From assembly GCA_910578085.1 (NCBI GenBank), contig CAJTPM010000004.1, forward strand, positions 113,482-177,481: a stretch of DNA of 64,000 nt, in the 5' to 3' direction. This stretch comes from an uncultured Lachnospiraceae bacterium. GTDB taxonomy: Bacteria; Bacillota; Clostridia; Lachnospirales; Lachnospiraceae. A program made the translations under genes and the position numbers. The notes beneath the pieces were generated by a model. That model was not told the origin of the DNA, did no database searches, and saw only the letters and a list, made by a program, of their open reading frames with translations. Shown one piece after another: positions 1 to 9,100 of this stretch (position 1 is the first letter of the stretch; every line of letters begins with the position of its first letter).

Positions 1-639
1 GAAAATACGGTGTTCCCGGATACGGTTTCACCGGCGAGCAGCGCCATGACGGCAATGATGATGGAGGAATTCAACACGCTGATCAAGGCCATCCTTACCG
101 CAGTATTTCTGGTATTCCTTGTGATGGCAATGCAGTTTGAGTCACCCAGATTTTCGTTTATGGTAATGATGTGTGTTCCCTTTGCGCTGATTGGCTCGTT
201 TATGTTTTTGTTTGTGACAGACTCCACGATCAGTATGGTATCTCTGATGGGCTTTCTGATGCTGATGGGTATCGTGGTAAATAACGGTATTCTGTATGTG
301 GATTCCACCAACCAGCTGAAAGCGGAGATGTCGGTGGAGGATGCGTTGATCGAGACAGGCGCCATAAGACTTCGGCCGATCCTGATGACATCTCTGACGA
401 CGATTCTGTCCATGATTCCCATGGGGCTGGCTCTCGGCACAAACGGGGAGATGATGCAGGGGATGGCACTTGTTATTATCGGCGGTCTTCTGGTTTCCAC
501 GGTGCTGACGTTGGTTCTGATTCCGACGATCTATCTGATTATTGATAAGGAGTCAAGGAAGGGCAGAAGAAGAAGCAGAAAAGAAGGACGGCAGGAGAGA
601 AAGAAGCGCCGCAGAGAGAAGAAAGAGCAGGAAATGTAA
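1..639 (+). CDS. RND efflux pump, C-terminal part (partial)
   Basis: This is the 3' end of an inner-membrane proton-driven RND (HAE1/AcrB-like) exporter; the gene begins before the window and the frame is open from base 1. Hydrophobic segments (about residues 27-43, 52-68, 75-95, 120-145, 152-175 of the visible part) match the last transmembrane bundle. A GIVVNNGIL segment and the RPILMTSLTTIL stretch are typical of the RND C-terminal half. The protein ends in a very basic Arg/Lys tail. The next gene, a TetR regulator, may control it. Substrate cannot be told from this fragment. Confidence 0.9.
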   Translation, partial: ENTVFPDTVSPASSAMTAMMMEEFNTLIKAILTAVFLVFLVMAMQFESPRFSFMVMMCVPFALIGSFMFLFVTDSTISMVSLMGFLMLMGIVVNNGILYVDSTNQLKAEMSVEDALIETGAIRLRPILMTSLTTILSMIPMGLALGTNGEMMQGMALVIIGGLLVSTVLTLVLIPTIYLIIDKESRKGRRRSRKEGRQERKKRRREKKEQEM

Positions 640-781
640 CAGTGAAGTGTATGGTATCAGAGAAGTGAGTGGGCACGTTTCTCTGTACAGAAGAAGCCGG
701 AGGGGAGTATTATCCTGAAGCAGTTATGAATTGCGAAGGGATGATTCCCCTGAGGTATTGGGGAAAACGGAGAGGTGTACA

Positions 782-1393
782 TTGAAAATGGAAGAAAAAT
801 TATCGCCGAAGGTGGAAGCTTTGTACAAGGCGGTTATGGAGCTTTTGCTGGAGGGGAAGGAAATCAGAAAAATGAAAGTTTCCGAAATTACGGAACAGGC
901 CGGTATCGGCAAGGGAACCGCCTATGAGTATTTTGAGAGCAGAGAGGAGCTGCTTGTCCGTGCACTCGGCTACCAGCAGAGGATATGGGCGGAAAATATC
1001 CGGGAAGAACTGTCGCACCATGACGGATTAATGGAACAATTGGATCGTCTGTTTGATCTGCTGGATCGTATTATACAGAGTGTAAAAAAGGAGGCGCTGG
1101 AGGAGATCTGTAATATATTTTTTCTTTCTCCGGTCTTCAAAAGAGACAAAGACTGTGGTCTGGCAGAACTTTTATACGATATGGTCGGGGAAGCAAAACG
1201 GGGGGGTATGTTACGGGAAGAGTTTCCTGATGAGTATATCGTACTTTCCCTGTCGGGGAAACTGTTCAGTTATATTTCGTTTTCCATAGCGGAAAAGGAT
1301 GGGATGGAAAGGACCTGCACGTCAGGGCGGATCAGGGCGTATCTGGCTGACAGTTTTGCACAGGAATTTCTGGCGGAGCAGAGAAAAATATGA
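782..1393 (+). CDS. TetR/AcrR-family transcriptional regulator
   Basis: About 200-residue DNA-binding repressor. The N-terminal helix-turn-helix is clear (KVSEITEQAGIGKGTAYEYF), followed by a helical ligand-binding domain of normal family length. The frame is open from an ATG at 731, but GGAGAGG at 769-775 lies 6 nt before a TTG at 782 and 12 nt before an ATG at 788, so translation probably starts at 782 or 788. It follows an RND pump gene by about 140 bp, an arrangement common for local control of an efflux pump; that link is inferred. The ligand is unknown. Confidence 0.85.
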   Translation: MKMEEKLSPKVEALYKAVMELLLEGKEIRKMKVSEITEQAGIGKGTAYEYFESREELLVRALGYQQRIWAENIREELSHHDGLMEQLDRLFDLLDRIIQSVKKEALEEICNIFFLSPVFKRDKDCGLAELLYDMVGEAKRGGMLREEFPDEYIVLSLSGKLFSYISFSIAEKDGMERTCTSGRIRAYLADSFAQEFLAEQRKI

Positions 1394-1529
1394 CGGACGG
1401 GTGTGGACGGCGGTTTAGCCGATATACTGATCTTGCAGGTAAAAGAGAAGCGTAACGGGAAGAAAAAGAAATTTATCGCAGTGACGGAAATTGTTGCTTA
1501 AATATCATGCGGAAAGGATTATGACAGAG

Positions 1530-2363
1530 ATGAAGATGGAAAGAAAAAAGAGAGGACGCATTCTGGCGGCGATGTTGTGCGGCGTGATGCTGCTTTGTCT
1601 GGCACCGGCGGAAACGGCCTGTGCGGCGGAGCCGGAGAAGGTGATAAGACTTCGGGCAAAGGGGATCGAAGATCCTGTAAGTACCGGGAATAACTGGACG
1701 GGCGATTATGTGACATACAGCGATTGCTATGTGGTTCGGGAAAACTGGGATCTGGAAGGTTTTAAAGATCTTCTTGTACCGTCTGTGCTGTATCGGGTGA
1801 CGGACGCCTATCGCTATGACAGGAGTATGAGAAAGAGGGTGATGGATCTGCAGTCTGTTGCGGATGGCAGCAGGGGCGCGGTGGAACTGAGAAATATTGC
1901 TTTTATCAGTGCTGCGGAAGGTGGAAAGGAATCTACCTTTCAGAATATGGGCGGCATTCGCGCGGTGCCGGAAAAGGAAGTGAATATCTGGAAGCTTACT
2001 ATTTTAAATCCGTATGATGAGGAGAAAAATCCTGCCGGCATGAGGCAGCCGGAGATAAATAATGTGCGAAAAGAAGGGGGCTATCTCTGCTTTGATTATA
2101 AGGAGTTATATTCTACGGGAAACTGTTATCTGTCTGCAATTCTGACCACGGAGCGGGGAGAAGAGATCATAGGCTATGACAGACTGGTGGATGCCTCATA
2201 CAGAGGAGTTGGTACGGTGGCGATGGCGTGGCCGCCGGAATACGATGAGAACGGCTATGTGCTGAAGGTGTTTGCCGAGAAATACAACGGAGATAATATG
2301 ACCGATTATATCAGCGAGATGCAGTATGTATACAAAGGTGCTGCGATCGATAAAGAGGATTGA
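1530..2363 (+). CDS. Secreted protein of unknown function
   Basis: Not recognised. After a basic start (KMERKKRGR) comes a hydrophobic stretch ending in small residues before EPEK, a Sec signal peptide with likely cleavage after ACAA. The mature part of about 245 residues is rich in Tyr, Arg and acidic residues and has no transmembrane segment or obvious catalytic motif; a beta-rich fold is possible. Candidate ATGs lie at 1521, 1530 and 1536; AAAGGA at 1513-1518 fits 1530 best and sits too close to 1521. The gene stands alone and ends before a strong bidirectional terminator. Confidence 0.7.
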   Translation: MKMERKKRGRILAAMLCGVMLLCLAPAETACAAEPEKVIRLRAKGIEDPVSTGNNWTGDYVTYSDCYVVRENWDLEGFKDLLVPSVLYRVTDAYRYDRSMRKRVMDLQSVADGSRGAVELRNIAFISAAEGGKESTFQNMGGIRAVPEKEVNIWKLTILNPYDEEKNPAGMRQPEINNVRKEGGYLCFDYKELYSTGNCYLSAILTTERGEEIIGYDRLVDASYRGVGTVAMAWPPEYDENGYVLKVFAEKYNGDNMTDYISEMQYVYKGAAIDKED

Positions 2364-2460
2364 TGCATGATAAATATATTTCCTGGTGTGAATCATGAAA
2401 TAGAATGCGGCAGAGGATGTCATTGACAGGCTGAAAGAACTGATAGAATAAGTTATCGCT

Positions 2461-2507
2461 AATCCCCCGGAACTGTCCGAAAATGCGGCAGTTCCGGGGG
2501 ATTTTAT
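2461..2507. terminator. Bidirectional rho-independent terminator
   Basis: A perfect 15-bp stem (2461-2475 with 2489-2503, beginning AATCCCCCGG) and a 13-nt loop are followed by T residues on the plus strand. The gene on its left ends at 2363 and the minus-strand gene on its right ends at 2533, so it can serve both. Confidence 0.9.
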
Positions 2508-2532
2508 CTGTCTCACACAGAGGGGATAAGGG

Positions 2533-4821
2533 CTACTGTTTGATAAATGCGATCTCTGCTTCCATGGCTTCCGGTATCGGTTCTCCTTTGGAGAGCAGCT
2601 TCTTCCCGAGGTTATCCAGCTTTCTGCAGCGTTCTGCGACACTTCTGCCGTGGGCCTCCAGAAGCTCCTGATAGATCGGGTTGCTGGAGAGCGTTTGTCT
2701 GAACGGCGCAGAGAGCGGACACTGGCTGAACAGGATGGCTCTGGCATTTTTTACCAGATGGGGAGAACCTTTGCTCTCAAACATAATGTAGGTCATATAG
2801 TCGGTCAGGAAATATTCCTTAAAGTTTGATTTACATTTCTGCAGCCCGGTCTTGATCTTTTCCTTGGTGTCCGTGGAAAGCTCGGGATTTTTCTTATAAA
2901 ACTGCAGAAAATCGTAATACAGGCTGGTCAGGGAAGGATCGGTCACATCGTTCCAGCGGGCTCCCTGCACACGCTTGCACATCTCCCAGCGGTATTCGCC
3001 GACGATGCGGATCATGATCTTCTCCAGATCTTCCAGCTGGAAGATCGGCAGCATCATGCGGGCGGGGGTTAAACGGTTTCTGCCCACGATCTCCTGCCAC
3101 ATAGCGCCTCTCATACCGACTACCGGCATCAGAATAATATCAGGCAGGATCTCCACATTGAAAAAGTCATGGATATTCTCCTTTTCTGAGAGAACAGTGA
3201 GGCTTTTTCTGGCAAAAACAGAGTAATCGGCCGCGCGGATCGCATTGATCTGCTTTATGATCTGATCGGGATAGAGCAGTGCATCCTCCGGCTGGCGGAT
3301 AAACTGATGCTCCGATAAGATGGGGCAGAATACGGAAGGCCTGCCGCTGGTGATCTTACAGCCTCTGGTGAACATGTTCTCCAGCTCAAAGTTGACTTTT
3401 GCCACATTGTCCTGAAGCATCTCCTGTGCCTTTTCTGCGGTGATGCTCCCGTCGGATTTCAATGACTGGACATGTTTTTCGAAGTTTTCATCCAGTTCAT
3501 TGATACTGGGTTCCTTTTCACCCTCATAGACCGCTCGAAGCCATTCGTAGGCCGTATAGATGCCATGTTCCGGAGATCCGGAGTAATGGCCGGCATTCTG
3601 ATACAGGAAACTGGCACTGTCCATACCGCACAGGTCAGCATCTACAAAACCAAAATTGAAGAACATCTTCAAAATGGGCGGCATGTTGCTGCTTTTCAGG
3701 CTGACATGGAAAGCGGCAGTATACACTTTATAGAAAATGTCAGTCAGGGTGCGCCGCAGCTTCATGGCTTCCTGAGAAGTTGCATTTTTATCGGAAATCT
3801 GTTTGTAAGCGATCAGTGCATTTTTGAAGTCGCTGGTGAGTTCAGCGTCACAGTTTGCGTATTCCAGAATAATGTCCGTGGCGCTGGCAAGGTTGGCGGT
3901 CAGGGAATAATCGGTCTGAGCATCCGCCTGTTCACCACCCGCGGAGGAATCGATCAGTTTTTTCAGCTTTTCGATCTGGTTTCGATATTCTCCGATCCTG
4001 CTGTTTGTGAGGCCCTCAGGAATGGAAGATTGCCTTTCCGCATGGGAGCAGATGTTTTCAATAGCCTCCGATACGGCAGCACTGTTTGTATTCTGTATGC
4101 CGATCCTGTAATAGATACCCGTATACAGGTCAAACAGATCCAGTCGATTCTCGTTGAGCAGCAGATAGGAAATCTGTTCCGAATAATCCTGAAGTGTCTG
4201 AAACCTTTCGAGAAGTATGTGGATGTCATCCACGGCATGGTAAAGGTAGCCGGGGACAAACTGATTTTCATGCAGTGCGCTGGTGAATGCCTTGTTCAGC
4301 ATAATATTATGCAGACCCGTATAATGAGCCGTCTGCCACGGGTTTGGCGTATAGCTTTCCTCCAGAGGTTCGAGAGATTCAATACCGGGAAGCTCTTTGA
4401 TTACAATATGCAGTTTCTCACAGAATTTCCGGTAGGCCTCATAGGATGAGAACAGAAAGTCATAGAGTTCCTTACAGGAGCGATAGGTGGTCGTGTAAGT
4501 ATTTAACATTTTTCTGGCAAAACGGTTCATTGTCAGGGCGAATCTGATTCTGTTATCAGGCTGGTCGCCGAAAAATTTGGTTCGCAGAAGAACCGTCGGC
4601 GAACCGTAGGGAACGATCGTACAGTCGCTTAAGGCTTTGTAGGAAAAAAAGTGACAGCCCTTATTAAAATCGCAGATACCGATCATATCTCCTTTCTCCA
4701 GCGGAATGGAACCGCCGGGAAATTGAGCCTGAACACTTCCCTCTGAAATGTACCAGAAACATTCGAGAGCCTGTCCTTCTTCAATAAATGTTTCGCCTGC
4801 TGTAATATGTTTTGATGTCAT
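2533..4821 (-). CDS. Large protein with N-terminal cyclic-nucleotide-binding-like domain
   Basis: About 763 residues. Residues 1-90 resemble a Crp-type beta-roll (TAGETFIEEGQALECFWYISEGSVQAQ, then an LEKGDMIG turn). The remaining ~670 residues are mostly helical, without a helix-turn-helix, transmembrane segment or enzyme motif that I recognise. It may be a cytoplasmic sensor rather than a DNA-binding regulator. The open frame runs upstream to 4950, but AGGAG 7 nt before the ATG at 4821 and a promoter whose -10 lies at 4886-4891 exclude the long form; an ATG at 4845 is the alternative. It is divergent from the 4972 gene. Confidence 0.75.
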   Translation of the reverse strand: MTSKHITAGETFIEEGQALECFWYISEGSVQAQFPGGSIPLEKGDMIGICDFNKGCHFFSYKALSDCTIVPYGSPTVLLRTKFFGDQPDNRIRFALTMNRFARKMLNTYTTTYRSCKELYDFLFSSYEAYRKFCEKLHIVIKELPGIESLEPLEESYTPNPWQTAHYTGLHNIMLNKAFTSALHENQFVPGYLYHAVDDIHILLERFQTLQDYSEQISYLLLNENRLDLFDLYTGIYYRIGIQNTNSAAVSEAIENICSHAERQSSIPEGLTNSRIGEYRNQIEKLKKLIDSSAGGEQADAQTDYSLTANLASATDIILEYANCDAELTSDFKNALIAYKQISDKNATSQEAMKLRRTLTDIFYKVYTAAFHVSLKSSNMPPILKMFFNFGFVDADLCGMDSASFLYQNAGHYSGSPEHGIYTAYEWLRAVYEGEKEPSINELDENFEKHVQSLKSDGSITAEKAQEMLQDNVAKVNFELENMFTRGCKITSGRPSVFCPILSEHQFIRQPEDALLYPDQIIKQINAIRAADYSVFARKSLTVLSEKENIHDFFNVEILPDIILMPVVGMRGAMWQEIVGRNRLTPARMMLPIFQLEDLEKIMIRIVGEYRWEMCKRVQGARWNDVTDPSLTSLYYDFLQFYKKNPELSTDTKEKIKTGLQKCKSNFKEYFLTDYMTYIMFESKGSPHLVKNARAILFSQCPLSAPFRQTLSSNPIYQELLEAHGRSVAERCRKLDNLGKKLLSKGEPIPEAMEAEIAFIKQ

Positions 4822-4866
4822 AATAATCTCCTGTTCCGATCCCATAGATACTTTTTTCGATCTTTG

Positions 4867-4914
4867 AATTTGAAGCTTTTTCTTTATTATACTAATTTGG
4901 AGCTTTTTTGTGAA
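4867..4914 (-). promoter_or_regulatory. Sigma-A promoter carrying a duplicated AT-rich box
   Basis: On the minus strand TTCACA (4909-4914), a 17-nt spacer and TATAAT (4886-4891) form a good promoter for the cNMP-domain gene. Two direct copies of AATTTGRAGCTTTTT lie at 4867-4881 and 4894-4908 (plus-strand reading), 27 nt apart. One fills the spacer and the other covers the start region. They look like a double operator. Confidence 0.65.
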
Positions 4915-4971
4915 GTCTTTCTGTACTTTTTCAGAATTTTTTGGTATCATAAAAAAGCGAGGGTATAAATT

Positions 4972-5448
4972 ATGAATATAGAGGACAGGACGAAAGAACT
5001 GGATATCAATACGAGAAGGAATCTGATCAAACAGTATCAGCCTGATGCCAGGCGGCTTGCGCGTTATATTTCGTGGCTCGAGACAAAGCGGGGCAGCGAT
5101 GTGATGGACAGTTACAAAGGGGAAGGTGTGCGCAAAACAGCATTTACTTTTCCTGTCTATGATGCAACGTTGTTGAGTTTTGTGAAAACGGCAAGGGAAA
5201 CCCGGTTTGTTACCCGCAATTATCAGTATGTTTACAGCAGGAGAAGAATAAAGGATACAGAGCAGGAAAAGATGGAACTGAAAAATGCCACACTGCGGGA
5301 TATGGAGCTGATATCCGGTATCTTTTCCAGATATATACTCGGCGGCATGACAAAGAGCGTTTTGTGGGCGCAGGGAGTGGAGAACGGCATATTCCTGGAA
5401 GTGCTCTACAGACTGCGGGAGATTCTGGAAATAAACGATTTATCATAA
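4972..5448 (+). CDS. Conserved-looking protein of unknown function
   Basis: 158 residues, cytoplasmic, no signal or membrane segment. The N-terminal half is charged (EDRTKELDINTRRNLIKQ) and the centre contains YDATLLSFVKTARETRFVTRNYQYVYSR in two short parts, suggesting an alpha/beta fold; the last 55 residues look helical. GAGGG upstream supports the ATG at 4972. It is divergent from the cNMP-domain gene and 19 bp ahead of a TetR gene. Family not recognised; a DUF6508-type protein is a guess only. Confidence 0.65.
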   Translation: MNIEDRTKELDINTRRNLIKQYQPDARRLARYISWLETKRGSDVMDSYKGEGVRKTAFTFPVYDATLLSFVKTARETRFVTRNYQYVYSRRRIKDTEQEKMELKNATLRDMELISGIFSRYILGGMTKSVLWAQGVENGIFLEVLYRLREILEINDLS

Positions 5449-5467
5449 GTATTGGAGAAGGGTTGTT

Positions 5468-6043
5468 ATGGGAGAGCGTTCGTTACAAAAGAAACAGTTG
5501 ATTCTGGAAAAGGCGAAAGAAGTATTTGTGGAGAAGGGATTCCGCGATGTGACCATGAAAGACATTGTGGACGCCTGTGAGATCAGCAGAGGTGGGCTGT
5601 ATCTGTATTATGCAAATACGGAGGAGATTTTCCTGGAGGTGCTTGCCGCGGAATCCGAAAAAACAGAGGATGTGTTTTCGGAAAATGTAGGGGAGAATGC
5701 CACAGCGGCGGAAATCTTTGCCGTGTTTTTGAAGGAACAGAAAAAAGAGATCCTGCGCAGTAAAAAGACGCTGGCCACAGCCGCCTATGAGTATGCCTTT
5801 GCGAACCCCCAAAATAATGTTTTGAAAAAGCGTTTTAATGACGGTGTGACCATGCTGGAGAAGTTACTGAGAATGGGCGCTGAAAACGGTGAATTTTATG
5901 ATGTGGATACCCGCATTGCGGCAAAGAATGTGATGTATGTGCTGGAAGGGCTGAAAATAGCCTCTGTGACGATGGGCGTGTCGGGGGAGACCGTCGATAA
6001 TGAACTGTATATGATCATGCAGGGGCTGATGATAGAGGAATAA
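5468..6043 (+). CDS. TetR-family transcriptional regulator
   Basis: 191 residues with a standard N-terminal TetR domain: helix-turn-helix DVTMKDIVDACEISRGGLYLYY at about residues 28-49, then a helical effector domain. Starts 19 bp after the 4972 gene, so the two may share a transcript. The target is not evident; the downstream neighbour purL is normally not TetR-controlled, so regulation of that gene is not proposed. Confidence 0.88.
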   Translation: MGERSLQKKQLILEKAKEVFVEKGFRDVTMKDIVDACEISRGGLYLYYANTEEIFLEVLAAESEKTEDVFSENVGENATAAEIFAVFLKEQKKEILRSKKTLATAAYEYAFANPQNNVLKKRFNDGVTMLEKLLRMGAENGEFYDVDTRIAAKNVMYVLEGLKIASVTMGVSGETVDNELYMIMQGLMIEE

Positions 6044-6107
6044 TAAATCATGCTTCAGGGCGGAAAGCTCTGGGGCATTCTATATGAAGGAGGAAAATAG
6101 CTCGACA

Positions 6108-9100
6108 ATGGGAAACGTAAAACGTGTTTATGTGGAAAAAAAGGAGCCATTTGCGTCAGCCGCAAAGCAGGTGAAAGAGGAGATCAGAAGTTATCTGCAG
6201 ATCGATTCCGTGGAGAAGGTCCGGATGTTTATCCGGTATGATGTGGAAAACTTAAGCAACAGTGTTTTTACGTCGGCGCTTGGGTGCGTTTTCTCAGAGC
6301 CGCCGGTGGATCTCTATTATGAGGAAACACTTGAGATTCCGGAGAGAGCGCGGGTTTTCAGTGTGGAATATCTGCCGGGACAGTTTGACCAGCGGGCGGA
6401 TTCAGCACTGCAGTGTGTGAAATTTTTAAAAGAAGATGAAGAGCCGGTCATTCAGACGGCAGTTACCTACATGATCATCGGCGATGTCTCCGATGAGGAG
6501 TTTGAGCAGATCAAGCACTACTGTATCAATCCGGTGGATTCCAGGGAGACCGGTATGGAGAAACCGGAGACGTTGCGGGTTGTCTATGAGGAACCGGCGG
6601 ATGTGGCAATTTTTGAAAATCTGGCGGAGCGGGAGGACTTTGTAGATATGCCGCAGGCGGAGCTCAAAGAGCTCTATGATTCCCTGGGGCTTGCCATGAC
6701 CTTTAAGGATTTTCAGCATATTCAGAACTATTTTGCTTCGGAGGAGCGGCGCAATCCGACTATGACAGAGATCAGGGTTCTCGATACATACTGGTCCGAC
6801 CACTGCCGTCATACCACCTTTGCGACAGAGCTTAAGGAGGTAGAATTCGGCGAGGGCTACTATAAAGAGCCATTGGAGATGACGTATCAGAGTTATCTTG
6901 ACACCAGGGAAGAGATCTATGAAGGGCGGGAGGATAAGTACATCTGCCTGATGGATATTGCGCTGATGGCAATGAAAAAGCTGCGGGCGGAGGGGAAGCT
7001 TGAGGATATGGAAGTGTCCGACGAGATCAACGCCTGTTCTATTGTGGTACCTGTGGAGACCGATTACGGCGACGGACCGGTCAGTGAGGAATGGCTTGTA
7101 TTTTTCAAAAACGAGACACACAACCATCCCACGGAGATCGAGCCCTTCGGCGGCGCTGCCACCTGCCTTGGCGGCGCCATCAGAGATCCCCTTTCCGGGA
7201 GAGGATATGTCTATCAGGCTATGCGGATCACGGGTGCTGCGGATCCCACCCTGCCTGCCTCACAGACTTTAAAGGGAAAGCTTTCCCAGGCGAGACTTGT
7301 GCGCGGTGCGGCGAAGGGATATTCCTCCTACGGCAATCAGGTGGGGCTTGCCACCGGTTATGTGAAGGAGATCTATCATCCCAACTATGTAGCAAAGCGG
7401 ATGGAGATCGGGGCGGTCATGGGGGCAGCGCCCAGGGAGAACGTGATCCGGGAGAATTCGGATCCCGGCGACTATATTATTCTGCTTGGCGGCAGGACGG
7501 GAAGGGACGGCTGCGGCGGCGCCACCGGTTCTTCCAAAGCCCATACGGAGGAATCTACCCTGGTCTGCGGCGCGGAAGTGCAGAAAGGCAACGCGCCCAC
7601 GGAGCGGAAAATCCAGAGATTATTCAGAAGGAAAGAAGTGTCCAGGCTGATCAAAAAATGCAACGATTTCGGCGCGGGCGGCGTGTCGGTGGCCATCGGC
7701 GAGCTGGCGGACGGCCTTGTGGTAGACCTGGATCAGGTGCCGAAGAAATATGCGGGCCTGGACGGCACGGAGCTTGCCATCTCCGAATCCCAGGAGCGCA
7801 TGGCGGTAGTGGTCTCCCCGAAGGATGCGGAAGCATTTTTACAGTATGCGGGAGAAGAGAACCTGGAGGCTGTCATTGTGGCGGAGGTGACGGCTTCTCC
7901 CAGGCTGATCCTGAAATGGAGAGGCAAGGAGATCGTCAATATCTCCAGAGCGTTCCTTGATACAAACGGCGCTCACCAGGAGACTTCCGTCAAGGTGGCG
8001 ATTCCTTCCGAGAAGGAAAATCAGTTGAAGAAAACGGCCATTCCGGCAGTGGAGGAAGCCCTTGCGGCGAATGATCTGAAAAAGGCCTGGCTGACGGAAC
8101 TGTCGGATCTGAATGTTTGTTCCCAGAAGGGACTGGTGGAGATGTTTGACTCTTCCATCGGCGCGGGCAGTGTGCTGATGCCCTATGGCGGAAAATATCA
8201 GCTGACGGAAACCCAGGTGATGGCGGCAAAGCTGCCGGTGCTCTCCGGAAAAACCGATGCGGTGACGATGATGAGTTACGGCTTTGATCCGCAGATCTCC
8301 TCCTGGAGTCCTTACCACGGCGCGATCTATGCGGTGACGGAGTCCATGGCAAAGATCGTTGCGGCGGGCGGCGACTGTAAGAAGATCCGCTTTACCTTCC
8401 AGGAATATTTCCGCAGAATGAGTGAGAGACCGGAGCGGTGGAGTCAGCCTTTTGCGGCGCTCCTTGGAGCTTATGACGCACAGGTGGGATTCGGATTGCC
8501 TTCCATCGGCGGCAAGGATTCCATGTCCGGCACCTTCAATGATATCGATGTGCCGCCCACTCTTGTATCTTTTGCGGTGGATGTGGCAAGAGAGGGGGAT
8601 ATTCTGACGCCGGAACTGAAAAAAGCCGGAAATAAACTGCTCTATTTCAAGATCGACGTGGACGAATATGATGTGCCGAATTATGTCAATGTGCTGGAAC
8701 TGTACGACGGCATCCACAGACTGATGCAAGAGGGCTTCCTCATCTCAGCCTATGCGCTGGATACGAAGGGGATCTGCGCGGCGGTATCCAAAATGGCTTT
8801 CGGCAACAAACTGGGCGTGTGTTTCGATACGGAAAGAATCGATGCAGGCGAACTCTTTGACTGCGGGCTTGGCAATATCCTTGCGGAGGCGGATGCCGAA
8901 AGGTTAGAAGAACTGGAGCGACTGGCGGATGATCTGGACGTGGATTACCGCGTGATAGCGGAAGTGACAGAAAAACCTGCCTTTGTTTACGGCGATACGG
9001 AACTTTCCATGGAGGAGGCGCTGACAGGCTGGAGAGGGACCCTTGACAAAGTGTTCCCCTATAAGGCTGTGCAGGATACGGCCACAGTGGAGTCGCCTGT

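Noticed and set aside
3472..4449. 325-codon plus-strand ORF
   Set aside because: It is antisense to the cNMP-domain gene, has no SD, and its translation looks like a shadow of the real frame.
7091..7960. 289-codon plus-strand ORF
   Set aside because: It lies wholly in purL in another frame and is Arg/Gly/His-rich, as expected for a shadow.
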